Positions 17,620 to 26,241 of a DNA stretch of 57,208 nucleotides are shown in pieces. The position numbers and the translations under genes were made by a program. The stretch is from positions 27,715 through 84,922 of the forward strand of contig NZ_AYWO01000016.1 in the NCBI RefSeq assembly GCF_000502955.1, written 5' to 3'. Position 1 is the first letter of the stretch. Each line of letters opens with the position of its first letter. This DNA is from Mesorhizobium sp. LNHC252B00. GTDB lineage: Bacteria; Pseudomonadota; Alphaproteobacteria; Rhizobiales; Rhizobiaceae. The notes under the pieces are model-generated. The model saw only the letters and a list, made by a program, of their open reading frames with translations. It was not told the origin of the DNA and did not search any database.

Positions 17620-18225
17620 ATGTTTTCCCGATTCTATGGCCGCAATTTTTTCCGCGTCCGCGACCGGACCTTTGTCCGTGTCATCTCAATGGCGATCGCG
17701 CTCATAGGCGTTCTCGTTTTCTCGACTTCGGCCCTGCGGGCCCAGGAATATACCGCTCAGGAGATTGTCGATTCCGGTCACAAGTTTTTCGGCGCGACAT
17801 CGGGCGGGCTCGCCACGGTCATCGAGAAGATCTTTGCTTCCTACGGCCTGCCCAATGGCTATCTGCTGGGCGAAGAGGGCTCGGGCGCGCTGATCGGCGG
17901 CCTGACCTATGGCGAAGGCACGCTCTACACCAAGAATGCCGGCGATCACAAAGTATTTTGGCAAGGCCCGTCGCTCGGCTGGGATTTCGGCGGCGAAGGG
18001 TCGCGGGTGATGATGTTGGTCTACAATCTCGACGATGTGGGCAGTCTCTACAACCGCTATGGCGGCGTCGCCGGTTCGGCCTATGTGGTGGCGGGCGTCG
18101 GCTTCAACGTGCTGAAGAACAACAATGTGCTCCTGGTGCCGATCCGTACCGGCGTCGGTGCCCGGCTCGGCATCAATCTCGGCTATCTGAAGCTTACCGA
18201 GCGCGCTACCTGGAATCCCTTCTGA
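17620..18225 (+). CDS. eipA: Envelope integrity protein EipA (DUF1134)
   Basis: It has 201 residues with an N-terminal signal sequence (hydrophobic ISMAIALIGVLVFSTSALRAQ) and then a complete DUF1134 domain (FFGATSGGLATVIEKIF, GYLLGEEGSGALIGGL, LLVPIRTGVGARLGINLGYL). In Brucella the family is periplasmic, called EipA, required for envelope integrity, and its gene is activated by CtrA. Its location beside chpT and ctrA fits. GGAG lies seven bases before the ATG. Confidence 0.92.
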   Translation: MFSRFYGRNFFRVRDRTFVRVISMAIALIGVLVFSTSALRAQEYTAQEIVDSGHKFFGATSGGLATVIEKIFASYGLPNGYLLGEEGSGALIGGLTYGEGTLYTKNAGDHKVFWQGPSLGWDFGGEGSRVMMLVYNLDDVGSLYNRYGGVAGSAYVVAGVGFNVLKNNNVLLVPIRTGVGARLGINLGYLKLTERATWNPF

Positions 18226-18245
18226 GCCTATTCTTTGGCTTATGG

Positions 18246-18437
18246 ATGTCGTTCTCCCAAAACCGGGGCCGCTTTCGGCGACATGCGTAAAACTGGCAAC
18301 GTTGCGGCAAACCCTTGCCGCAACGCTGGATTTCCGCCATGTCAACGTGGCACAGTCAAAAGCGCTCGATGCGCTTTTGCTTGATCTTGTTGCATGTCGG
18401 TTCCCAAAACCGGTTCCCACGTTTGGGCGACATGCAT
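18246..18437. repeat. Two copies of a short palindromic intergenic repeat
   Basis: Copy 1 (18246-18288) and copy 2 (18392-18437) share the plan ATGTCG, then CCCAAAACCGG, then a G/T-rich CGCTTT or CGTTTGGG, then CGACATGC. In copy 2, GCATGTCG and CGACATGC are exact inverted arms. This is the kind of short mosaic palindrome dispersed between genes in Mesorhizobium and relatives. I infer that from memory of the pattern; a genome count would settle it. Confidence 0.65.
18301..18324. terminator. Hairpin after eipA
   Basis: Perfect 10-base arms GTTGCGGCAA / TTGCCGCAAC with loop ACCC, between the two repeat copies and 76 bases after eipA. There is no T-run, so it may be part of the repeat and not a terminator. 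Confidence 0.45.
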
Positions 18438-18448
18438 TGGTTTGATGG

Positions 18449-19603
18449 TTGCCGTCCACAACGGGTAGTCACTTGGTCCAGTCGGTCCTGTTCTTCGTCC
18501 TCGGCTTTCTCTGCGCCGGCTTTCTGGCGCTTATGGTGGCTCCGGCCATATGGCGTCGCGCCGTCACCCTGACGCGAAAACGTATCGAAGCCTCGATCCC
18601 TCTGACGCAAACCGAAATCCAGGCGGACAAGGATCGCATCCGCGCCGAGTACGCCATGTCGACACGCCGCCTCGAAATCATCGCCAAGACGTTGCGCGAG
18701 AAGGCAGCTGAACAACTCGTGGAGATCAATCGCGGTCGCGAGGCCCTGAAGGGGCTGGCGGTCGAGCGCATGGACAAGAACCAGGCGCTGACCGAGCTCG
18801 GCGCCAAGAACGAGGCGTTGCATCAGCGCGAGAGCGAGTTGCAGCAGCTTTCGGAGCGACTCAAGGAAACCGAACGCAAGCTGGAAAAACGCGCGCTCGA
18901 GCTGGAAAAACTGGAGCAGATGTATGACGACGCCAGTTTTTCCTCCAGCAGCCGGCAGATCGAGCTCGTCGCGCGCGAATCCGAAATGCAGAAACTCGCC
19001 AGCGACATTGCGCTGCTGCGCGGTCAGCGCAAGGAGGCGGACAGGCGCGGCCAGGAGATCGCGGCCGAAAGCAAGGCAGCACGCGAAGCGCTGAAAGCCG
19101 AGAAGAAAAGGACCGCTGAGCTCGACAAGAAGGTCGAACGGCTGCTGGCGACACTTGCCGACCGTGAGGACAAGCTTGACCGCCGCGAAAAGGAACTGGC
19201 GCGCATGCGCGAAAAATCGAAAGCCGAAGACAGCGAACCGGGCTTGCGGCTGGTCGGCAAGGCCGGCGAAACCGCCAAGAGCGACGACCTCGACAAAGCA
19301 ATCGCCAAGCTTGACAGCGACCGGGAGCGCCTAGAGGCGAGGTTGACGGCGCTGGCGCTCGAGAACAAGCGTCTGAAGGCGGATCTCACGGCGCTGTCCG
19401 CGTCCAATCCCGCGGACGGCAGCTCCGCCCTGCGCGAGCAGATGAACGAACTCGCGGCGGAGGTCGTCTACCTGACGGCCAAGCTCGAGGGGCCTGGTTC
19501 GCCGATCGCCAAGGCCTTGGCGGCCCCTTCGGATGTACGCTCCGGCAACCGCAGTCTTGCCGACCGCGTGCGGGCGCTGCAGAAGGCTGACGCGACAAGT
19601 TGA
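18449..19603 (+). CDS. Membrane-anchored coiled-coil protein
   Basis: It has 384 residues from a TTG start; no in-frame ATG fits. One N-terminal membrane helix (QSVLFFVLGFLCAGFLALMV) is followed by about 300 residues of Glu/Lys/Arg-rich heptads, giving a long coiled coil in the cytoplasm. No domain is recognised. It shares a region with eipA and could be a structural or envelope-linked protein. That is context only. Confidence 0.75.
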   Translation: MPSTTGSHLVQSVLFFVLGFLCAGFLALMVAPAIWRRAVTLTRKRIEASIPLTQTEIQADKDRIRAEYAMSTRRLEIIAKTLREKAAEQLVEINRGREALKGLAVERMDKNQALTELGAKNEALHQRESELQQLSERLKETERKLEKRALELEKLEQMYDDASFSSSSRQIELVARESEMQKLASDIALLRGQRKEADRRGQEIAAESKAAREALKAEKKRTAELDKKVERLLATLADREDKLDRREKELARMREKSKAEDSEPGLRLVGKAGETAKSDDLDKAIAKLDSDRERLEARLTALALENKRLKADLTALSASNPADGSSALREQMNELAAEVVYLTAKLEGPGSPIAKALAAPSDVRSGNRSLADRVRALQKADATS

Positions 19604-19605
19604 AA

Positions 19606-20409
19606 TCAGGTCTCTTTTGCCGAAAAATGATGCAGAGCGATGGCTGATGCGGCTGCGACATTCAGGCTGTCGAAACCTTCCGACATGGTGATCCGCACGG
19701 TGTGCAAGCGCGCGAGCAGGCTTTCCGGCAAGCCTTCGCCCTCAGTGCCAAGATAGAGCGCCAGGCGTTCGCTCCGTTGCGCATCGCGGATGTCGGTCTG
19801 CCCGCGTGGCGTCAGTGCGAATTGTTCGAAGTTCCGCCGGGCGAGCATTGCCGTGAAGCCGGCGGCGTCGGTGAACGATGCGAAAGGGATCTTGAGCGCG
19901 GCGCCGACCGAAACGCGGATCGCCTTGCGGTAGAGCGGATTGCAGCATGTCTCATCCAGCAGTATGGCGTCGGCACCAAAGGCGGCGGCGTTGCGGAAGA
20001 TCGAACCTATATTGTCATGATTGGCGATGCCGACGAGCACCACGACAAGCGCCCCGGCCGGCAGGGCATCCACAAGGGCCTCGGCAGACTGGGGCGTCCC
20101 CTTGCGGCCTATGGCCAGGATGCCCCGATGCATGTGAAATCCGGCGATTGCGTCCATCACCGTGCCGGTGGCGACATAGACCGGAAGGTCGGCCGGCGCC
20201 TTGCGCAGGATGTCGCCGAGGCCGGCCAGCCGGTTCTCCAGAACCAGAACCGATTCGGCGCCAAAACGTCCGGCCGAGAGCAGCAGGTCCAGCACCACCT
20301 TGCCTTCGGCGACGAAGCGGCCCTGCCGGCCGGCGAGATCGCGCTCGCGGATGTCGAGATAGGCAGCGACCCGCGGATCTTGCGGGTCGTCGATGCGAAT
20401 GGGATCCAT
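19606..20409 (-). CDS. SpoU/TrmH-family RNA 2'-O-methyltransferase
   Basis: It has 267 residues from ATG 20409 (MDPIRIDDPQDPRVAAYLDI). The N-terminal substrate part carries RFVAEGKVVLDLLL. The SPOUT knot motifs follow: VGIANHDNIGSIFRNAAAFG (motif 1), LYLGTEGEGLP (motif 2) and ITMSEGFDSLNVAAASAIAL (motif 3). The enzyme methylates ribose in rRNA or tRNA; the target is undefined. It ends 2 bases from the convergent coiled-coil gene. Confidence 0.9.
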   Translation of the reverse strand: MDPIRIDDPQDPRVAAYLDIRERDLAGRQGRFVAEGKVVLDLLLSAGRFGAESVLVLENRLAGLGDILRKAPADLPVYVATGTVMDAIAGFHMHRGILAIGRKGTPQSAEALVDALPAGALVVVLVGIANHDNIGSIFRNAAAFGADAILLDETCCNPLYRKAIRVSVGAALKIPFASFTDAAGFTAMLARRNFEQFALTPRGQTDIRDAQRSERLALYLGTEGEGLPESLLARLHTVRITMSEGFDSLNVAAASAIALHHFSAKET

Positions 20410-20570
20410 GCGTTCCTCGCGGCCATCGAATCGGCCGGAAATCCAGACCGATTTCGCTACGCTAGCCTTTGGTTTGGAAAGCACAATTCGAGATGGTCAG
20501 CCAGCTCCATGCGCCCGGATGGGCGCAGGTTGCTCTGAAATCGCCGACGAGGTCAGCGGCTACAGCACGG

Positions 20571-20939
20571 TCAGGTTCCCGCACGGCGCAAACGGTGCGC
20601 CATCTGGGACAAGTCATCCTTGCCGCTGCCGAAAATGCCGTCCAGCATGACAAGCAGTTCGCGCACGGCGTCGGATTTGCAGGAATAATAAATCATCTGG
20701 CGGTCACGGCGGGTGTCGACGAGGTCGAGCGCGCGCAACTTGGCCAGGTGCTGGGATAGTGCCGATTGACTGAGCATCACCTTCTCGGCGATGGCGCCGA
20801 CCGACATTTCACCGTCGGCAAGATAGCTCATGATCAACAGCCGCTTCTCATTGCCCATCAGCATGAGAAATTCGGCCGCAGATTCCGCGTTGACGATTAG
20901 CTTTGTCGAGACCATTGATGCCCCATGCTTCTTGTTCAT
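20571..20939 (-). CDS. NolR-like ArsR-family regulator
   Basis: The 122-residue winged helix has the recognition helix in MLSQSALSQHLAKLRALDLV, followed by TRRDRQMIYYSCKSDAV. This closely recalls NolR, the rhizobial ArsR-type repressor of nodulation and other genes (LSQSALSQHLSKLRA then TRRDAQTIYYS). Metal-binding Cys motifs of ArsR sensors are absent, as in NolR. Start at 20939 or at Met 9 (20915). It is divergent from nothing close. Orthology to NolR is inferred, not proved. Confidence 0.8.
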   Translation of the reverse strand: MNKKHGASMVSTKLIVNAESAAEFLMLMGNEKRLLIMSYLADGEMSVGAIAEKVMLSQSALSQHLAKLRALDLVDTRRDRQMIYYSCKSDAVRELLVMLDGIFGSGKDDLSQMAHRLRRAGT

Positions 20940-21060
20940 CCCGACGCCATGGGGGCGATGGCGTCTGATTCCATAAACTCACTTGTGAACCGGCGCTGGC
21001 GATTCAGCGTCACCAACAAAAGGTAGAGCATTTCAGTTAAATCTCAAGTGTTGCTTTTAA

Positions 21061-21849
21061 TCAAGCAAAATTAAGGCCAGTCCCGGTATCGGCCGAGGCC
21101 CGGCCAACCTTGGCCATTTCGACCAGAACGTGTCGTAGTTCGCGCGCTGCGGCCAATGGTTGTGGGAAGAAGACCCGGCAAACATGATCGCCCGACATCA
21201 GATCCATACCATCGGCATCGAAACCGGTGACGGTCCAGTCGTTGCCGGATGCTGTCGCGAAATGCCGGGCATACACGGCGATCGCGTCAAGATGGTCAGC
21301 GTTCATGTGATCGATGGCGGATTGCTCGCTCGCCGCCAGTTCCTCGACGATCGGCCCGCTGGTGAGCAGATCCGACTGATCGAGATGATAGGCCTTGCCG
21401 AAACCTCCATTGAGGCTGGCGCGTTGCGGCTCGAGGCGAAAGATCGAAAAGTCGCCAAGACCGGCATAAAGTTTCGCCTTCGGGTTGCGGTTGAGATAGC
21501 GGCGCTCGGTGCGGGCATGTTCGCTTGATCCGCGCTCGAGCCGTGCCGCCTTGCAGACCAGTGTCAGGCGCGGGTGCGCCAGCGGGTCGCCCTTGCCGGG
21601 TTCGCCAAGCAAAAGGGAGCAGCGCGGATCGGCAAGCATGGCACCGGTGTGCGCCGAGAGCATCGACACCAGGATCAGCGGCGCGCCATCGATGTCGGTG
21701 GCCACACCGACCCGACTGGCCAGCGGCGAGCCGGTTTGCGGTTCGATCACCGCCAGCGCGCCAAAGCGGGCGTTGCGCAGAAGCGTCTTCGCCAACCGGA
21801 TCGCTTCGGCGTCCGTCTCGCGGATCACGCCCTTCTTCGGCTCGTCCAT
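21061..21849 (-). CDS. HugZ-like PPOX-fold heme/flavin protein
   Basis: It has 262 residues. The N-terminal pyridoxamine-phosphate-oxidase split barrel (LLRNARFGALAVIEP then ASRVGVATDIDG) is followed by a C-terminal DUF2470 domain (AIDHMNADHLDAIAVYARHF) at about residues 180-250. This two-domain plan is that of HugZ heme oxygenases and relatives. The conserved His of NADHLDA binds heme in that family. Heme degradation is plausible but unproven. A NolR-like regulator gene lies downstream on the same strand. Confidence 0.82.
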   Translation of the reverse strand: MDEPKKGVIRETDAEAIRLAKTLLRNARFGALAVIEPQTGSPLASRVGVATDIDGAPLILVSMLSAHTGAMLADPRCSLLLGEPGKGDPLAHPRLTLVCKAARLERGSSEHARTERRYLNRNPKAKLYAGLGDFSIFRLEPQRASLNGGFGKAYHLDQSDLLTSGPIVEELAASEQSAIDHMNADHLDAIAVYARHFATASGNDWTVTGFDADGMDLMSGDHVCRVFFPQPLAAARELRHVLVEMAKVGRASADTGTGLNFA

Positions 21850-21884
21850 GGCATCACCGCAATAAGTGGATTCTCTTTCTCCAA

Positions 21885-23060
21885 TTATCTGTCGAACAAA
21901 CCGGATTTGACAAGGTCGTCGATCTCGTTTTTCGAAAACCCGAAACGTGCCAGCACCGTCGACGGGGCGAGATCGCTGTCGGCAGGCTTGGTCGCCGGTG
22001 TCTGCTGTGAGCCGGAAAAACGTGGCGCCGGGGCAGGGCGCTCAAATGCACCCGCGGTCACGAAGGCGTTGCGCGCCCGATTGTGTGGGTGCTGCTTGGC
22101 CTCATGCAGCGACAGGACAGGCGCAACGCAGGCGTCGGTTTGGGCAAACAGCAGGTCCCAGTCGTCGCGCGATTTCTGCCGTACCCGATCGGCGATGGCC
22201 GCGCGCATCGGCGGCCACAGTGTCTTGTCGTACTGACCGGACACAAAGCGCTCGTCGAGCGGCAGCAGTCTGGCGAATTCGGCGAAGAATTGCGGCTCGA
22301 GGCAACCGACAGCGATATGGCGTCCGTCTGATGTCTCATAGGTGTCGTAGAAGGGTGCGCCGGAATCGAGCAGGTTCGCGCCGCGATTTTCGCTCCACAA
22401 CCCGGCCGCGGTGAAAGCGTGCAAGGGCGCCGCCAGCATCGAGGCGCCTTCGACCATCGCGGCGTCGACGACCTCGCCGCTGCCCGTGCGCGAGCGTTGG
22501 AACAGGGAAGCCAGCAGACCGGAAACCAGCATCATGGCACCACCGCCATAATCGGCGACTAGGTTGAGCGGCGGGACGGGGCGGCTGTCGGCGTGGCCGA
22601 TCGCGTGCAGCACGCCGCAATAGGCGAGATAGGTGATGTCGTGGCCGGCGCGGCCGGCGAGCGGGCCGTCCTGGCCGAAGCCGGTCATGCGGCCGTAAAT
22701 CAGCCCCGGGTTGCGCGCCAGCATCGCTTCCGGGCCGAGGCCAAGCCGTTCCATGACACCGGGGCGAAATCCTTCGAGCAACACGTCCGCCTTTTCGGCC
22801 AGACGCAGCATCAGATCGGCGCCGTCCCGGCGCTTCAGGTCGAGACGCAGTATGGTGCGGCCATGGCGATCGATATTGTACTCATCCGGGAGTGACAGGA
22901 GCGGTCGGCTGGTCCCCTCCCGTTCGATGCGCAGCACTTCGGCGCCCATCTCCGACAGCATCAGGCCAGCCAGCGGCACGGGCCCCAGCCCAGCCATCTC
23001 GATCACCTTCAGCCCGACAAGCGGGCCGGTCTTGCCGGCAGCGGACGGGCCGGTGCTCAT
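21885..23060 (-). CDS. CaiB/BaiF CoA-transferase or alpha-methylacyl-CoA racemase
   Basis: It has 391 residues. GPLVGLKVIEMAGLGPVP opens the family III CoA-transferase fold, DLLEG-like VLLEGFRPGVMERLGLG follows, and AGHDITYLAYCG holds the catalytic Asp. The PVPPLNLVADYGGGAM motif and overall length fit alpha-methylacyl-CoA racemases best. It starts 6 bases after an SDR gene on the same strand, so the pair likely act on one acyl-CoA degradation route. Confidence 0.88.
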   Translation of the reverse strand: MSTGPSAAGKTGPLVGLKVIEMAGLGPVPLAGLMLSEMGAEVLRIEREGTSRPLLSLPDEYNIDRHGRTILRLDLKRRDGADLMLRLAEKADVLLEGFRPGVMERLGLGPEAMLARNPGLIYGRMTGFGQDGPLAGRAGHDITYLAYCGVLHAIGHADSRPVPPLNLVADYGGGAMMLVSGLLASLFQRSRTGSGEVVDAAMVEGASMLAAPLHAFTAAGLWSENRGANLLDSGAPFYDTYETSDGRHIAVGCLEPQFFAEFARLLPLDERFVSGQYDKTLWPPMRAAIADRVRQKSRDDWDLLFAQTDACVAPVLSLHEAKQHPHNRARNAFVTAGAFERPAPAPRFSGSQQTPATKPADSDLAPSTVLARFGFSKNEIDDLVKSGLFDR

Positions 23061-23066
23061 GTCCGT

Positions 23067-23828
23067 CTATTTCGGCGCCATGCGGATGGCGCCGTCGAGA
23101 CGGATGGTCTCGCCGTTCAGCATCTGGTTTTCGATGATGTGCAGGGCGAGAGCGGCATATTCGGATGGTTCGCCCAGGCGCGACGGAAAGGGCACGGCGG
23201 CGCCCAGCGAATCCTGCACCTCTTGCGGCATGCCGGCCATCATCGGCGTCTTGAAAATGCCGGGCGCGATGGTGCAGACGCGGATGCCGGAACGGGCAAG
23301 ATCGCGCGCCACCGGCAGCGTCATGCCGACGACGCCGCCCTTGGAGGCCGCATAGGCCGCTTGGCCGATCTGGCCATCATAGGCAGCGACAGAGGCAGTG
23401 TTAACGATGACGCCGCGCTCGCCGCCTTGCAGCGACTCGAGCTTTGACGCGCGCTCGGCGACGAGGCGGATCATGTTGAACGTGCCGATCAGATTGACCT
23501 CGATCACCTTGCGGTACTGATCGAGGGGATGGGGACCATCCTTGCCGATCGTCTTCACGCCAATGGCGATGCCGGCGCAATTGACCAGGATCCGCGGCTC
23601 GCCAAGCCTTTCGGCGACGTCGACGAATGCGGCGGTCCCACTGTCGGCGCTGCTGACATCGCACTGCACGGCAATGCCGTCGATCTCGGCCGCGACCTTG
23701 GCAGCGCGGTCGATACCGACGTCGAAGATGGCGACACGGGCGCCCTTGGCAGCCAGCGCGCGCGCCGTTGCCTCGCCAAGGCCGGAGCCGCCACCGGTAA
23801 CGATCGCGATCTGGCCGTTCGGGTTCAT
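23067..23828 (-). CDS. SDR dehydrogenase, 3-hydroxyacyl-CoA type
   Basis: The 253-residue short-chain dehydrogenase has the NAD motif TGGGSGLG (about 11-18), NCAGIAI, and catalytic Ser..YAASK (about residue 160). The long insertion before [20 protein letters not shown] and the [15 protein letters not shown] ending resemble type II 3-hydroxyacyl-CoA dehydrogenase (HSD17B10-like). It lies 6 bases upstream of the CoA-transferase gene and shares its operon. Confidence 0.88.
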   Translation of the reverse strand: MNPNGQIAIVTGGGSGLGEATARALAAKGARVAIFDVGIDRAAKVAAEIDGIAVQCDVSSADSGTAAFVDVAERLGEPRILVNCAGIAIGVKTIGKDGPHPLDQYRKVIEVNLIGTFNMIRLVAERASKLESLQGGERGVIVNTASVAAYDGQIGQAAYAASKGGVVGMTLPVARDLARSGIRVCTIAPGIFKTPMMAGMPQEVQDSLGAAVPFPSRLGEPSEYAALALHIIENQMLNGETIRLDGAIRMAPK

Positions 23829-23890
23829 GGCGTCATCCTTTTGATCTCAGGAACAGTGGGACAGATCAGGCGCCAGATCGATGGGGAAGG

Positions 23891-24424
23891 TCAAGCCATC
23901 GCCGCGAGCGCGGCAATCCTGGCCTGATCGGCGTGGCAGACCTCGCCCGAGAGCCTGGCCACCGCGCCCGGCACGATCTCGTGCGACAGCAAGCGGTCAA
24001 GATCGACAGGGCGCGGCATCGAAATCTGGCCGCGTGGGATGCGTTTGAAGCCGAGCGGCCCATAGTAGGGCTCGTCCCCGACCAGCATGACCGCGGGCGC
24101 ACCGGTCTTCGCGGCGGCCTCCAGCGCGATCGCCACCAGCCGGCGGCCGATGCCGAGATTCTTGAAGGCCGGCCGCACAGCAAGCGGCCCGAGCATCAGC
24201 GCGCGACCGGCGCCGGCGGCGATGCGGGTCATGCGCACCGAGGCGACGACAATGTCGCCGTCGACGGCGACAAAGGACAACGAGCGTTCGTGCCCTCCGG
24301 CTTCGCGGATCTTGTAGGCGGCCAGCACAAAGCGGCCGGGCCCGAAGGCTTCGTCGTTGATGGCTTCGATCTGGGGGTTGTGCGCCGGGGTTTCCAGCAG
24401 GTATTTCACGTCGGCAAGGCTCAT
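23891..24424 (-). CDS. GNAT N-acetyltransferase
   Basis: It has 177 residues from ATG 24424. The acetyl-CoA motif is LAVRPAFKNLGIGRRLVAIAL (about residues 85-105). YYGPLGFKRI and the PxxYExx-like region match the YhbS group. Substrate unknown. It precedes the SDR gene on the same strand with a 60-base gap, so co-transcription is possible. Confidence 0.85.
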   Translation of the reverse strand: MSLADVKYLLETPAHNPQIEAINDEAFGPGRFVLAAYKIREAGGHERSLSFVAVDGDIVVASVRMTRIAAGAGRALMLGPLAVRPAFKNLGIGRRLVAIALEAAAKTGAPAVMLVGDEPYYGPLGFKRIPRGQISMPRPVDLDRLLSHEIVPGAVARLSGEVCHADQARIAALAAMA

Positions 24425-24699
24425 GGTCTTTGCGATCCGGTAGAATGAGGAAAGGTTTGCTGCAAACGGCAGCATGCGCCAGTCAGCGCTTCATCAAGCG
24501 CGGGCGCCCTTTCGTCGTCGGTCAAACCGGATTAAAGCAAAGTCGAACATGCGGATTGTCCGCTAGCACCAATTTCCCGCCGCTGCAATCGGCCGCTTCT
24601 GTCCGCAGTTTCGGCCAAGTGACGGTCTGTTCAGCACCTGACGTCTTAGACGGGGCAACCCTGTGCCTACATGCAATGGCGAGAGACAAGGAGATTTGC

Positions 24700-25689
24700 A
24701 TGGGATTGCTGGTCGAAGGCAAGTGGCAGGATCGTCGGTATACGACGGACAACGGCGGCAGGTTCGTACGGACGCAATCGCAATGGCGCGACTGGATCAC
24801 CGTTGACGGGGCGCCGGCCGCAGGCCGAACGCGCGGCTTCAAGGCCGAGCCCGGCCGCTATCATCTCTATGTCTCGCTTGCCTGTCCGTGGGCGCACCGG
24901 ACGTTGATTTTTCGCGCATTGAAGAAGCTGCAAGACGTAATATCGGTGTCGGTGGTGCATCATTTCATGGGCGCCAATGGATGGACGTTCCTGGCAGAGG
25001 ACGGCGCCACTGGCGACACGCTTTACGGCCTCGACTTCCTGCACCAGATCTATACCAAGGCCGATCCCGTCTATTCAGGCCGGGTGACGGTGCCGGTGTT
25101 GTGGGACAAGAGGGAGCAGACCATCGTCTCCAACGAATCTTCCGAAATCATCCGGATGCTGAATTCAGCCTTCGACGAATGGGGTGATGCCGGCCTCGAT
25201 TTCTATCCGCACGCGCTGCGCGGCGAAATCGACAAGGTCAATGAACTGGTCTATCCCGCGGTCAACAACGGGGTCTATCGCGCCGGCTTCGCCACGACGC
25301 AGGCCGCCTATGAGGAAGCATTTGGAGAGCTGTTCTCTGCGCTCGATGCGCTGGAAGGCCGGCTGTCGAAGCAACGCTATCTCGTCGGCGATCGCTTTAC
25401 GGAAGCTGATTGGCGGCTATTCACCACGCTGGTGCGCTTCGACCCGGTCTATGTCGGCCATTTCAAATGCAATCTGCATCGCATAGCCGACTACCCAAAC
25501 CTGTCGAATTATCTGCGCGATCTTTACCAGGTGCCTGGTGTCGCCGAGACCGTGAACCTGCACCACATCAAGGCGCACTATTACGGCAGCCACGAAACGA
25601 TCAATCCAACGCGGATCGTGCCTGTCGGGCCGAAACTGGATTATGGCGCACGGCATGACCGGGCGCGGTTCAGCAAGGCGGCGGCCTGA
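24700..25689 (+). CDS. Glutathionyl-hydroquinone reductase (Xi-class GST)
   Basis: It has 329 residues from ATG 24700, with AAGGAG seven bases upstream. A longer reading frame from 24430 has no ribosome site. The catalytic Cys62 is in the diagnostic SLACPWAHRT. The middle part shows a thioredoxin-like fold (VTVPVLWDKREQ, SNESSEIIRMLN), and the C-terminal helical domain has RYLVGDRFTEADWRLFTTLVRFD. Enzymes of this class remove glutathione from glutathionyl-hydroquinones. It is convergent with the Nudix gene. Confidence 0.92.
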   Translation: MGLLVEGKWQDRRYTTDNGGRFVRTQSQWRDWITVDGAPAAGRTRGFKAEPGRYHLYVSLACPWAHRTLIFRALKKLQDVISVSVVHHFMGANGWTFLAEDGATGDTLYGLDFLHQIYTKADPVYSGRVTVPVLWDKREQTIVSNESSEIIRMLNSAFDEWGDAGLDFYPHALRGEIDKVNELVYPAVNNGVYRAGFATTQAAYEEAFGELFSALDALEGRLSKQRYLVGDRFTEADWRLFTTLVRFDPVYVGHFKCNLHRIADYPNLSNYLRDLYQVPGVAETVNLHHIKAHYYGSHETINPTRIVPVGPKLDYGARHDRARFSKAAA

Positions 25690-25690
25690 T

Positions 25691-26188
25691 CTACCAGTGG
25701 GGCGAGGGCTGCTCGCCGCCAAAAACCTCGGCGATCCGGCGCAGCGTTGCAGGTGTCGTTCCTTGCGGCAGGCGATCGAGCGGGAAGAAGCCGGCTTCGG
25801 CGATCTCGTGGTCCGGAAGTTTGGGTGCCGTCTGGCTGAAGCGTTCGATGACGTAGAAGCCGACATGGTCGCGCCGGCTGGCGTGGCGGTTGAAATGCAT
25901 CGATTTGAACACCGGCGGGGCGGTCAGCGCGATGTTGCCCTCCTCGGCCAATTCACGTGCAAGCGCCTCGGCAAGCGTCTCGCCTACTTCGACACCGCCG
26001 CCGGGAAGCTGCCAGCCCGGAACATAGGTGTGGCGAATGAGGAAGACGGAATTGGACGCGGTGTCGTGGACCAGGCCGCGCACCCCAAGCGTCATAGGGC
26101 GCCGCAGCACGAAATAGAGATGGAACAGCCTGGCCCTCAGACCTGCCCAGCCAGTCTGGCGAAAGGCCTTCTCGGGATCACTCCTCAT
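25691..26188 (-). CDS. Nudix hydrolase
   Basis: It has 165 residues from ATG 26188. The Nudix box at about residues 60-83 reads GGGVEVGETLAEALARELAE then EGNI. The catalytic Arg-Glu and Glu-Glu pairs are present, but the usual Gly near the end is Asn. It lacks a domain that would indicate its substrate. A longer start (26230) would overlap the divergent phosphoesterase promoter. It ends 2 bases after the convergent reductase gene. Confidence 0.85.
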   Translation of the reverse strand: MRSDPEKAFRQTGWAGLRARLFHLYFVLRRPMTLGVRGLVHDTASNSVFLIRHTYVPGWQLPGGGVEVGETLAEALARELAEEGNIALTAPPVFKSMHFNRHASRRDHVGFYVIERFSQTAPKLPDHEIAEAGFFPLDRLPQGTTPATLRRIAEVFGGEQPSPHW

Positions 26189-26241
26189 CACCAGCCAAAC
26201 CGCAGGTGGAAAGCGGGGCGCGCCTCGCATATGAAGGAGAA

